DNA from: Notospermus geniculatus
Lineage: Eukaryota; Nemertea; Pilidiophora; Heteronemertea; Lineidae
NCBI GenBank assembly: GCA_002633025.1
Contig: NMRB01000175.1
Span: 276,219 to 340,218, forward strand
Direction: 5' to 3'
DNA: 64,000 nt
Below are positions 10,324 to 20,659 of the stretch, one piece after another. A program made the position numbers and the translations under genes. Each line of letters starts with the position of its first letter. The first letter of the stretch is position 1. Below the pieces are notes generated by a model, which saw nothing but the letters and a program-made list of their open reading frames with translations, was not told where the DNA came from and made no database searches.

Positions 10324-10593
10324 CACAGGCGGTCGTCTAAACGGGCACCAGTTTACTGCGACACGCTGTACAATGCCTACGCCCCTACCCATGCATGACG
10401 TCATGACGCCCTGCCCTGTACACANACTTCAAACCTGCCAATTCGCTTATCAGGCGATCAAATGAGTGTTTAGTCCTTACTTCTTGATTGTGTGTGTACA
10501 GGGCAGGGCGTCATGACGTCATGCATGGGTAGGGGCGTAGGCATTGTACAGCGTATCGCAGTAAACTGGTGCCCGTTTAGACGACCGCCTGTG
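10324..10593. mobile_element. 270-bp hairpin MITE with 8-bp TSD GTGCCATA
   Basis: GTGCCATA at 10316-10323 and 10594-10601 flank ends CACAGGCGGTCGTCTAAACG and the inverse. The arms are about 100 bp with few mismatches. A lone N (10425) lies in the loop. An 8-bp TSD is typical of hAT or P superfamily transposition. The terminal CACAGG matches the palindrome at 37784-37952. Confidence 0.85.
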
Positions 10594-10904
10594 GTGCCAT
10601 AGGGACCATATGACATAGGGGTGTATATGTACCACGTTTCGGGTCAATAGCCCCAGCGGTTACGAAACGGTCCACCAAATGGCAAAATTCAGGACTTTGA
10701 CCTCTGTGACCTTGAACAGTAGGTCAAATCAAAAACCGTTAAATATTATGTATCCTCGTTAGATACAGATACAATAAAAATTTGGAGATGATCCAGTCAT
10801 TAGTTCAGGAGTTATTGCACTTTTTGTGTTTCGGGTTGTGGCCACCTGGTGGCCAAACCAAGAATAGAATCGGACCGAAACTTGGTGTCATACTACCATG
10901 TGTC

Positions 10905-11282
10905 CCAATAAATTATGTTGGTTACATTTATACCACCAAATAGGATGAAGGGGTTAAGGGGAGGCCTAAATACTGGTTGTGATGCAATGACTGGTGATCG
11001 ACGACCGTGACATGAAGTAAGGCCAAACCAATGAATTCTTCGGTAAAGAACACCATGAAGGTGCGCTGTTCATTTGTGTAAAAAGGCATTGATCCAGTGG
11101 CACTCTGAAGTCAGACTGATTTGGCTTGGCCTACACCCTAAACCACGCCCTCGCGCTTGAATGACCAAACTGGGCAAATGGATAGGTCTATTACATGTTA
11201 CATGTTAGGCCCTACTTTTAACCATTTGATCCAATTTGGTCGTAGAAATGTAACCAACATAATTTATTGGGACACATGGTAG
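10905..11282. mobile_element. 378-bp TIR element with TA target duplication
   Basis: TA dinucleotides flank ends CTACCATGTGTCCCAATAAA and its inverse. Arms match for at least 36 bp. The uninterrupted repeat N copy at 1-593 (ggtgtcataggtcat, about 437-451) shows the empty site. A TA duplication suggests a Tc1/mariner-type mechanism. Confidence 0.8.
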
Positions 11283-11614
11283 TAGGTCATCTAACCTAGG
11301 GGTAAATATGTACTAAGTTTCAGATCAATAGCCCCAGCGGTTACGAAACGAGCCCTGCTAACGGACGATGACGACGGACGACGGACACAGCATGACGACA
11401 AGCTGTCACATGTGAGCTAAAACATGCAAAAAAAACATATTTACATTATGGACAGGCTACGTATACGTACGTATGCATTTTACATATTTTACGCACATGC
11501 ATGTGGACGGGGTCCTTAGCCTAGCAAAGTAACGTGGACGGTGTAAAGCAAAATGGGAAGGATCCTACCACTTCCCAAACACTTCTGAATCAGGATGACG
11601 GGGGTCCGCTTCCC

Positions 11615-14600
11615 TTAAAGCGGCTGGGAGTTTCTAATTGGTTCAGAAGACAATTCTTCCAAAGCTTCCCGTTCATCTTGGCTACAAATGCTGCGTGGTG
11701 AATTGGAAAGCGGGCAGCGTCCACGTAGAGGTATTTCCTTCTCCTGTTCGCTCCTACATTCCCTACGACGATTATCCATCTCTTCTTTGAGATCGATGGC
11801 TGACTCTTTGCTGTTTCCCGGCATTCGCCCCTTCAATCTGCTGACAACCATCTCGAGTGTCCTACATCCCTTCATGCGCTGTTTTACGTGAGGAGGTATG
11901 GGGTCTTCTTGCGAAAGGTGTGCTACCATAGCACTAGTCACAGCGTTCGACCCTCGGATTTCTTCAGATTTTTTCTTCGGTTTGACTTCTTGAAGCAGTG
12001 AAGCATTTGGAACAATTTCTTGACGTCGGACGATCTCTGGCCTCTTCTCGGGAACGGTGCATTGAGAAGAGAAATTACTTATGTGAAAGTTCGATACACC
12101 GTTATCGTTGTCTTTCGCAGGTGTTGTCCTTTGAATGACCGTAGCTTGCTCGCCTCCCCTGTAGTAGATGATCGTGTTTGGACCTATGGCTCCTTCCTGA
12201 CAAATTTTATTCAAACCCAGTCCTGCCGTTTCTTTTTGTTGCTTTGCACATCGAGAATTGTTCATGTTGCTAGTGTCGTTTGAGTGTCGGCTCTGCTTCG
12301 ACGACTTTGAAGTTATATCTTCTTCCGGCGAGGTAGAAGTTTGCCGAAGCAGGATTTTAGACCCAGAGTTGACTGGTGTTTTGGCCACTTGGCTCACCTT
12401 GGCGTTAATGTTGCATTTCATGACCGCGGTCTTTCGCCCTTTTACCCTCATGGAAGGGACTGCAGTTTTTCGATTAGACATCCATGCACCTGGACTTCCA
12501 ACAAATAGTTTATTCGATTGAAGATGGGCCAAACTGCAAACTGATGTAATTATAGGAGTTTGGAAGGTAGATCCTGCAGTCGTGTCGGCGTGAGGTACTT
12601 CAGGACTCGAGTGCCGACCTGCAGATACATCTGCACGGTCACAATCAGGCATGAACAGAGATCGCTTCGCAACCAGGTTTCTTCCGTAAGGAATGTTGAT
12701 GGAGTATCCACCAGCACACCGGCCACTATGGACGCCGTGGTCATATGTTGCCACTTCCGAGGCTCCAGTCATTCGATGAGCAACTGACAGAGTCTTGTCC
12801 ACAATTTTGCGTTGTTTTACCTTGGAGAGATCTTTCTCTGAATCAATTTCTACAGCAGAAAGTGTGTAACCACCTGTAAATGGTGTAACCCTCGTTTCAA
12901 TGGTCCGGTTTTCCAAAGGTTTCTTTCGCGGCTTGCCCGGGCGACCTTGTGTACATGTAGAAGCAACTTGAACACGTTTAGCTGACTTGTCCGAGGTTAA
13001 CCTATCATCTTCTTTAACTTTCATGGCATAAGAATGTTCAGTAGACGCAGCGGACGAAGAACGTGTCCGAGTCTGACCCAGGCCTGACTCTGATGTCACA
13101 CGTCTAGTGGCCACTGGCATGCGCATGATACTAGTATATGACGGAGGAGCAGACGGACCAGTAGCCCACTGGGTGACAGGACCGGCCACAAAGGGAGTGT
13201 TATGAGCAGGCTGCAGACCCTGATGTGCCCTGAATTGTGGTTGAAAACCAAACTGGCTGTGGCTATACATCTGGTGTTGTTGTACTGGTTCGTATGGAGG
13301 ATGTCGATGTGGGTTGGTTACCTCAACAAGGTAGCCATGATGAGATCTATGTAAGTTGTCATTGTTATAGTTGTAACTCTGTTGCTTGTCATAATCATCT
13401 GGCATCCCATAACATGCATAAGGACGAGCGTAACTCTCCTGGGTTGGTACCCGCATGACGTCTGCGGCAATGACAGCATTATGGGCCGGCGGCACATATC
13501 TCAAGAATGGATACTCGGCGGGGAACCACTTCACAGCATGATGTGTAAATTGCTGCCCTGAAAAATTAGAATGTGCAGGCGGCGGCTGGCGACGACTCGA
13601 ATGTAGTGACGGGTTTGTCGCATAAGTACTCCATCTTTGTCTCTCTTGTGCAGTCTCGGGGATGACGTATGCCTGCGCACGACCATCTCCAGACATTTCA
13701 ACATGGCGGTAGTATTGGAATCGTTCAGCATCTGTGTTCGATGATCGTCTCTTCCTGTTCAACCTGGAACAAAATATGAAAACAATTTCATCACATGGAA
13801 TCGTCGAATAGTGTTATACTAGTATAAATAGTAGGCCTACATGACTGTGCGGAAGTGCAGTGGAGGGAAACTTAACGATGGGCAGAATGAAGTTATCGCA
13901 TTTTCTCCACGGAAAGATGTCGCTGCGACCGTATCAGGCCTTTTCATTGTCTTCAGGACGTCATCTCCGTGGCATTACACGTTCCGTACAACGTCACAGT
14001 GAAAAAGCTGATACGGTCGCAGCGCCATCAAATGGTAGAAAAAGAATGGCTACAACAACCCCATTGGTAACACACTTTTCCAACCTTCAGATAACAAGAC
14101 CTTGTTGGACATTAATGTTGTCTAGTGAGTGTGTTGTTCAAACGACGTTGGCAATTTGTTGAGCAGGTTTAGGCCAAAAGAGTCACGAGATCGTGTTGAT
14201 CGGGAATGTCGTTCAAATGTTGGAAAAATAGCGCCAGTGTGCAGGCTTACTTCACACTCATCAGATAAAAACAGCATCTGACTTACGCCAATGGGTTTGA
14301 GACGATCGTCACGTTGGCCGATTGTGAGTCTTGACGTCCAAGCCCGTCTTGAGATTTAACAGTGGAGGGTGGTTCACTCGATGTTTTTTTAGCCAGTGTA
14401 GGACGGACAATGACAACAGGGAGCTCCTCGCCTTCTCTCGTGATAACTCTAGCTGTCCTAGGCATCTTTGGTCTGCTACCAATTGGCGATACGCTCCGTC
14501 CTCACTCACTGGAAAAGGGGATGCAACTTGAGTCAGTTCACTTTCCTGTTGTGTTGAGCTCACCGGGTCAACAAAAACACAGAAGACCAGTCACCATGGT

Positions 14601-14840
14601 CACCATATCATGATATTGCTATTGCAAAGTTCATTTTTCATTGATCTTGGCCCAAGGCAGGCCCTTTTTTAGGCAGGACGTACCCTCGCTACACGTGACG
14701 AGACCGGGCACCGTCTGGTGGTGCCATCTATGACGATACGGTATAACCAACCCACAGGGCACAGTGCAGCGGAGAAAATCGACAACCCGCTGACGACCCA
14801 AATGTTTGACGAATTTCATTTTAGACTCAACTGAATGCAT
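11615..14840 (-). CDS. Gene A: unrecognised 839-aa protein, likely nuclear, three exons
   Basis: Exon 1 is 14684-14840 (first ATG after an in-frame TGA, A at -3; donor GTACGT, phase 1). Exon 2 is 14287-14500 (acceptor is the third of three closely spaced AGs; donor GTAAGT, phase 2). Exon 3 is 11615-13763 (pyrimidine-rich acceptor ending ttttgttccag). Phases match and the joined frame is open to the TAA at 11615-11617. Residues 1-52 contain spaced Cys/His; exon 2 includes TAR VITREGEELPVVIVRP; exon 3 starts with a basic LNRKRRSS block, then a Tyr/Pro/His/Gln-rich segment, an AT-hook-like GRPGKPRKKP near residue 400 and a charged C-terminus. No catalytic domain is visible. A DNA- or RNA-associated role is inference. 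Confidence 0.75.
13921..14024. mobile_element. 104-bp hairpin in gene A intron 2
   Basis: The arms cgctgcgaccgtatcag (13921-13937) and ctgatacggtcgcagcg (14008-14024) are perfect inverted repeats. The element lies wholly within the 523-bp intron (13764-14286). No clear TSD was found. Confidence 0.6.
14501..14512 (-). promoter_or_regulatory. Triple-AG splice acceptor of gene A exon 2
   Basis: On the minus strand ccagtgagtgag gives three AGs four bases apart after a pyrimidine tract. Each would set a different frame from exon 1. Only the last keeps the downstream 715-codon exon in frame; the first reads a different peptide to a stop within exon 2 and the second meets TAG soon after. Confidence 0.6.
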
Positions 14841-16556
14841 AGTAGGCCTACTAACGTTAGAGTATCATAGACTCCATTGATTTGAAAGAGTCAAATAGGC
14901 CTAAGCAAAGGCGGTGCTGGTAGGAAAGGCCTTTGGCTGGCACGACGGCGAACAGATGCCGGGCACCGGGCAAACAGGTCATCAGATCACATACGTCATG
15001 TAGGGCCTAGGCCTACGTACACGGAACAGGGCGTGGCATGGATGATCTACGACCATGCTGCCATGCTGCATGCATCACGTGCATGGATGGGCAAGGTGCT
15101 GCTCCGACGCACCTGCGCACGAACATCATGCACATGCAGCAGACATGCCGGAGGAGTTCCAGTTCCACGTCAGCCAAGATTTCAAAGGCCTACTCATTAC
15201 TTGCCTGGTGTATTACAGGAAAGCCTGCTGATTCATCAGATTCATACCTTTGGCGTTGCGGCGGACGCTGGCATAGCGTGTATCAACATCTTTCCTCTGT
15301 CTTGTACGATGGCGTCGCACGTCATGTGCTGACGTCGTCGTCATCAATGGATATCGCACGTGCGCCGTCTTGTAAACAAGATTATCCATGGCAACATGAC
15401 CTTGTGCATCATAACGTCACGGAACAACCTCGGCGCCGGGATGGTCCCGGCCGATATCTCTCTGCATGCCCGTCCAATCCGGTTTCCTTCTCCATTGGGA
15501 GTAGTAANGGGGGGGGGGGGGAGGTACAACAGATAAGATAAAAAAAATTTTCTTCACTTTTTATAATTTTAGGTCTTGGAATTACATGTACGTTGAAGTA
15601 CATGTACATGTATGGTGAAGTACGAAGTTATTATTTCCTGGGGGATATTTTAATACTTTATCAAAATGGGGATTCTTTCAAGGGGGCGGATTTTTTTCAA
15701 CTTTACCAAAAAGTGGATTTCTTCCCGGGGGATTTTTCTGGCTGGATTTTTTCCTAGGGGATTTTTTCCTGGGACATTTTTTCATACATTCCTTTCGGCC
15801 AGCCGTAGCATGAATATGTAAGTACATGTAGGCAAAATATTGAAGAACGGGGAAAATTTAATTACAATATTCAATTTATTTATGCCAAACGTGTCACGAA
15901 AATAAGACATAATTGAAGTCAACAACGACAAATCTAGAAGCATACACTATATATCCTCGGTTTTTGTCAGAATAAGGCATTATTTCCTGGTTATAAAGTT
16001 ACGTAATATGGAACTTGTAGTTTACATGTATGTACGAAAATGTCCACACGCAGAACACGGTGGACTCGATGGGAAGATGATGGACAAGGCGCAATCTACA
16101 TTCCAGCTTAAAGAGTATATTTTGGGAGAAAATGTTAACTAAACAACGTGTTCCCTTGCGATTGAGAACCACTCACATTTTGTATCGGGAGAAACGCCAG
16201 TACATACCGCGGCGATCCACTGTAGGCCAAACGCGTGCACGATGAATATGTTTCGGTCATGCATGCCCGCGGTGCAAAGTCATGTTTTTCATGACTTTCT
16301 TATAATTTCAGATCAGGGGCCTACGGCATCAGTTTGTACACCCACAACTAGTCCTTTATTGAGCATAGATCTACATGAGAATATCTGAGGAAAATCAAAA
16401 TCACGACTTTTAGTAAGACATTCGAAACACAGTGTCATTGCTGCAGTCGCTGACGCACTGGCAAAGACAACACAGCATTCGGTGAATCCAAAGGAAAATC
16501 GAGTTGGTCTCGCCGCATGATGCCATCGACAGTGCCAACTAAAGACACGGGCATAC
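14841..16556. other. Intergenic upstream of gene A
   Basis: Contains the presumed 5' region of gene A (no TATA box recognised), a CpG-rich-looking stretch (15030-15500), a poly-G run with one N (15508-15520) and a degenerate GGGGATTTTTTCC array (15632-15790). No other gene is supported. Confidence 0.5.
15632..15790 (+). repeat. Degenerate tandem array of GGGGATTTTTTCC-like units
   Basis: About seven irregular repeats of a G-run followed by ATTTTTTC and a C/T-G-G string. Spacing varies between about 15 and 35 bases. Confidence 0.6.
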
Positions 16557-16650
16557 AGTGGGTGATCTCAAAGTTGGTTTTAACACCGGTTTTACATTGC
16601 ATTAAAGCATGGTAAAACTGGTATTAAAACCAACTTTGAAATCACCCACT
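16557..16650. mobile_element. 94-bp hairpin MITE, TSD TAC, AGYGGGTGAT family
   Basis: TAC at 16554-16556 and 16651-16653 flank ends AGTGGGTGATC and GATT/ATCACCCACT. Arms continue through aaagttggttttaa. Shares terminal AGYGGGTGATC with 18031-18180. Confidence 0.78.
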
Positions 16651-16987
16651 TACGCAATTTTCACATGAGTTGTCCGATCTCGGCTATCAACATGTTTTGA
16701 TATTTGAGATAATGGTATTGATATAGCATTGTTTACAGTTCTACGAGGGTGTGTCCTCGAACCATGTATAGGCCTACCCTAGGAGACATGTCTGGTGTGT
16801 GGTGTTTGTCACCACCAGCTATCAAATATTGAACAAGGTACATTGTATGAACGGAAGCTTTTCCAACTCGCACAGATGCAAATCTTTCTTGTTTTGGGTA
16901 GGCTTGTTGATTCTAAACTACATTATTTAACGAACAACACAGCGTTGAGATACCACATAATAAATGTCACATAACATCATAAACATG

Positions 16988-17191
16988 TCTGTTGAGACAT
17001 TGCGTCGAAGGTTTCAGAGTGCCGGACGGAAACAATGTTACAACGAGTTAATTATGGTAATGGGAGAGAAATATAGGTTGGTTGATTCGGATATTGTGCC
17101 AATTTACTCCCGAGCTGCACGAAGATTTAAGTACGGGCATAAGGGCAATGCTGGCTGTTTACATTCAGTGCAGTTACATGTATATTGCTGA
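16988..17191 (+). CDS. Weak candidate small CDS or first exon (MSVETLRRRFQ...)
   Basis: An ATG at 16985-16987 (A at -3) opens a frame with a protein-like helical composition: SVETLRRRFQSAGRKQCYNE, then YRLVDSDIVPIYSRAARRF. The frame stops at 17191. A donor-like GTACGG lies inside it (about 17131). I know of no family match, and it could be a first exon or chance. Confidence 0.22.
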   Translation, partial: SVETLRRRFQSAGRKQCYNELIMVMGEKYRLVDSDIVPIYSRAARRFKYGHKGNAGCLHSVQLHVYC

Positions 17192-17289
17192 TAAACGTGG
17201 CAGTCGTCAGAGCAATTATTAACCCGGCGATTTCACAAGAACACACGTCACGAATAACAGTCACGCAATCACACAAAAGCATATAGTGA

Positions 17290-17570
17290 CGCAGGGTCGG
17301 ACCCAGGGGAGAGGGCGTGGAGGGGCGTGCGCCCCCTATTTTTGGCAGAGCAATGATTTTTTAGCAAGAAAAATTTAATCACATAAAAAATTCGACTATT
17401 TTCCTCTCAGATGCCAGGAAAATGCACCTAAAAGCAGTAAGTTGTCAAATTTTTCTGGGGAGGGCCCCACACCCCGTTTGGGCTTCGCGCTTTCAGTGCT
17501 CACCACCTCCTTCGAGCTACGCGGAGCTACGCCCCCTTCTGGCAACCCTGGATCCGGCCCTGCATACAGG
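17290..17570. repeat. Dispersed repeat fragment shared with 33340-33430
   Basis: The string ctcagatgccaggaaaatgc (about 17406) reappears inverted at about 33400, within the 415-bp block unique to the second tandem unit. It also contains gcgccccctatttttgg and ggggagggccccacacccc. No ORF of note. Confidence 0.6.
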
Positions 17571-18030
17571 GTGCATCAGAAAAAGTCTTTTTATCAAGTG
17601 CCCGAGACCACTGAAATTGCTCAGTGGACATTTTTATCTTCTGAAACACGTTCAAACATTTAAAATCCGCAGTTCAAAAGGTGTAGGATGTCCTGACCAG
17701 AAATAGGATCCAAACTAATCAATTTCGTGCCCTACCGTTGACACTGAACAGTAACAATCGTTCAATCGACATAATCACATACAGTGACCCACTGACACCG
17801 ATACAAGTACTTTAGAGGCCTATAAGTGTACATCTTTGAGTGCACCTCGTGTATTAAAATGAAGTGATTATCGGTTTGTAGAGAGTTATATTAACGTACG
17901 GTACGTAATACATTGTTTTCCTTGTTATTTTGGGATGCGTCTGAATGTAAAGACCCCCACAACAAAAACGGAACCGGGAGGCAGAACGGCATGACGATTC
18001 TATGGATCAATGAACGTACATGTAGTCTTC
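17571..18030. other. Intergenic, nothing recognised
   Basis: No gene or repeat structure is supported between the dispersed repeat fragment and the 150-bp hairpin element. Confidence 0.45.
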
Positions 18031-18180
18031 AGCGGGTGATCCACTGTTGCGATTTTGGCTTGAGACGGGGTTGCGTTCCCTTGCGATTACCATATAAGGA
18101 CTTCCGATTGCCATATAAGGTAATCGCAAAGGGACCGCAACCCCGTCTCAAGCCAAAATCGCAACAGTGGATCACCCGCT
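18031..18180. mobile_element. 150-bp hairpin MITE, TSD TTC, AGYGGGTGAT family
   Basis: TTC at 18028-18030 and 18181-18183 flank ends AGCGGGTGATCCACTG and its inverse. Arms are near-perfect for about 55 bp, with a repeated ccatataagg at the turn. Confidence 0.85.
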
Positions 18181-18643
18181 TTCACCTTTCTGCTCAATCA
18201 GCAGCTGAGTGCCTCTGTATACCTGTAGGCCTACCTTTGCTGGATATGAACCATGTCACACCATCCATACTTCATATTCATGGGAATCCCTGCATTCGCT
18301 CAGGTTTTAGATTTGATCACGAGATGCTTTCAAAAATGTACCTGAAAAGAAAGTCGCACGGGACAGACACAGAAACAGAAACACAAGAAATACAGACAAT
18401 AAACGAAAAGTTTGGCGGTGTTTTCAGTGGACTTAGTCCATTGCCTTGATACACGTGTTGACATCAGCAAAAATATAATTTCAGTTCTACAAAAGAAAAC
18501 ATCCTACAATATTCCAAGAGGTTTCATTTACTTTTCACCCACCGATCCCAAACACGGTCTGAGAATATTCCACGGAGAGACCTCTTTTTTTCGCACCCTG
18601 CTGCACTCCAGGCGAGCAGAGTGGATGACCATTGGAAAAAATA

Positions 18644-18757
18644 GGGTCGTATTTTAGAACGGTCCTTAACGTTAAGGTCGATCTTAAGCCTATTGTAAAA
18701 CCATCGAGAACAATAGATTTGGGCGTTAATGTTAAGGAACGTTCTAAAATACGGCCC
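18644..18757. mobile_element. 114-bp hairpin MITE, GGGCCGTATTTTAGAAC family
   Basis: Ends GGGTCGTATTTTAGAAC and the inverse GTTCTAAAATACGGCCC. Inner arms are ccttaacgttaa-like. A single matching arm lies at about 38677-38705, and a looser relative at 51965-52182 (GGGCCGATTTTTTAAACG). Confidence 0.7.
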
Positions 18758-18789
18758 ATTTGAGTTCAGGGCCGCCCACATTGGCCTAC

Positions 18790-18817
18790 CTTGGAGGAAT
18801 TATATAATTCCTCCAAG
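18790..18817. repeat. Perfect 28-bp palindrome CTTGGAGGAATTA...
   Basis: The 28 bases equal their own reverse complement, and gcctac/gtaggc extends the symmetry outward. A near-identical palindrome occurs at 28616-28649. Confidence 0.85.
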
Positions 18818-19866
18818 CCTGTAGGCACATCAGTAGGCAACTAAGCTCAGCAAGGTTTTATGAATATGGGCCCAGTTTTACAGGTAAACATTATCAGAAT
18901 GGCCACACTATACTTGTAGACTCTCTTTGAGATCAAACTACATGTGCATACCCTTGTATCAAAGACTGAACACCACAATCTTAGCACACCTTCATACAGC
19001 GAGATCAAGCAGTATTAAATTAAGCACAATGGATATACGAAGACACGGTATTACCCTGGTCTATGCTTCATCACAACACGGGCACCAGAGACCAGTATAA
19101 ACAATCTCATTGTTATACAATTACAAAAAAATAATGAATAGGCCTATTGTCCAATTCAGGTTGGTAGCTCTACATGTCCACTGCACCATCTCTTTCTCTG
19201 CTGCGATGTGAGATGTCGAAATTCAACCTGCACATCGACACTCAGAATCCATCGTAATCAGCGTTCAAAAATTACCCCGTCATTCAAGCTGGAGTCATTA
19301 GGCAGATTAAACTCTTATTTTATAATCAATACGCCATTATCACTGACGACACCAGTAAACATGGCAGAGGAAGAATTCAGGTTGTAAATAAATGTATATA
19401 GGCCTAAACCAATAAAAAGGTTTTGAATTTAGGTTGGAAGAAAAGTGAACAACATTGAACGACAGTGCTAACACACTCACAGGCCAAATTGGAAAGGACT
19501 GCCATCCTGTTTACATTCCAAATTCCCATGGATACTGGCAGTAGGCTCCAAAGCTAAACGACTATGATTTTAATTGCATGGTTTCCAACAAAGGCGGATG
19601 CTTTGTGAATAATCCACCCTGGTGCCCAGATAAATTCGAGTCAGTGGTTAAACAACATGTCACAGTGGACGTACTACCAGTGTGCACCTGTCAATAAGAT
19701 GCACACACATATTTTTTATACCTGAACGTTGGACGCTGACCAATACGCCATCAGATTTAGGCAAGCGACAGCCGCGACTTCACCCGACCCTCTAAGTCCC
19801 CTGTCACCTTCAATTTATCTTCAGCCTCGCCAGGAATCCTCGTATCCCAAACCTACGAAAGCTCCG
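18818..19866. other. Intergenic, nothing recognised
   Basis: About 1 kb of AT-rich sequence with no supported exon. Isolated TAGGCCTA words only. Confidence 0.45.
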
Positions 19867-20523
19867 AAGGCTCATTCAAAATTCAATATTGAAATGAATC
19901 CCCGATTTCAATATTGAACTGTTGACTTCAATATTGAAATCGGATATTTTCAACTTATAAAAACCATCAAATTTACACTAACGAATGTTACCAAAAAATG
20001 AATTAGCAGGGTTATAAAGAGTGTCCCTCCCTCTTCAGTCTCAACAAAGATTTTAATATATTTAGGAACTTTAATGGACATTATTTCAATTTCCTATAAA
20101 CATGACTTCAATCACACTATTTCAATACTGAAATCTGAAATCTGAATTCAATATTGAACCACACATTTCAATATAACAGCGAATTCAATATTGAAATCCG
20201 ACTTCAATATTGAATATATCGAATTTGAATATTCAAGTCGGATTTCAATATTGTAGTCGGATTTCAATATTGAATTTGTGGTTCAATATTGAAGTCATGT
20301 TTATAAGAAATAATGTCCGTTAAAGTTATATTCCTAAATATTATAAAAATCTTTGTTGAGATACTGAAGAGGGAGAGACACTTTTTATAACCCAGCGCTA
20401 ATTCATTTTTTTTGCAACATTCGTCAGTGTATTTGATGGTTTTTATAAGTTGAAAATATCCGATAATATTGAAGTCAACAGTTCAATATTGAAATCAGAA
20501 TATTTAATTTTGAATGAGCCTTC
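19866..20523. mobile_element. 658-bp foldback element built from TTCAATATTGAA units
   Basis: Arms of about 300 bp: the left starts gaaggctcattcaaaattca and the right is its inverse. Palindromic ttcaatattgaa units occur in both termini and at the centre. Between them are complementary unique blocks (tagggttataaagagtgtccc-like and tttttataaccc). It lies about 140 bp past the stop codon of gene B. Confidence 0.8.
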
Positions 20524-20571
20524 TGGGCTTCACCAGCCCTCCCTGTGCTGGCCTGGCCTATCTATACTTAC

Positions 20572-20619
20572 TCGGAACGTCAGTGGCTTCATTTTGCAAC
20601 AATATACATGTGGTGACAC
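20572..20619 (-). CDS. Candidate 48-nt microexon downstream of gene B
   Basis: On the minus strand a pyrimidine-rich acceptor (tgttttcgcttcag) and a consensus GTAAGT donor bracket exactly 48 bases. One frame reads VSPHVYCCKMKPLTFR without a stop. It could follow gene B if a weak donor (GTGGAG at 20699-20704) is used before the terminal stop, making an 85-bp intron. It could equally be an untranslated or chance exon. Confidence 0.25.
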
Positions 20620-20659
20620 CTGAAGCGAAAACACTAAAAACAAAATGCAAACTTCACAT

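Larger units (their letters stand above)
10120..11423 (+). repeat. Repeat N array interrupted by two MITEs
   Basis: Repeat N parts at 10120-10323, 10594-10904 and 11283-11423 are separated by insertions at 10324-10593 and 10905-11282. An intact half-site cluster lies at 10698-10726. The array ends in gacgac units and tgagctaaaa, as at 593. Confidence 0.8.

Noticed and set aside
15632-15790. Cluster of NF-kappaB sites
   Set aside because: The GGGGATTTTTTCC-like units are longer than the ten-base consensus and irregular; better described as a degenerate tandem repeat.
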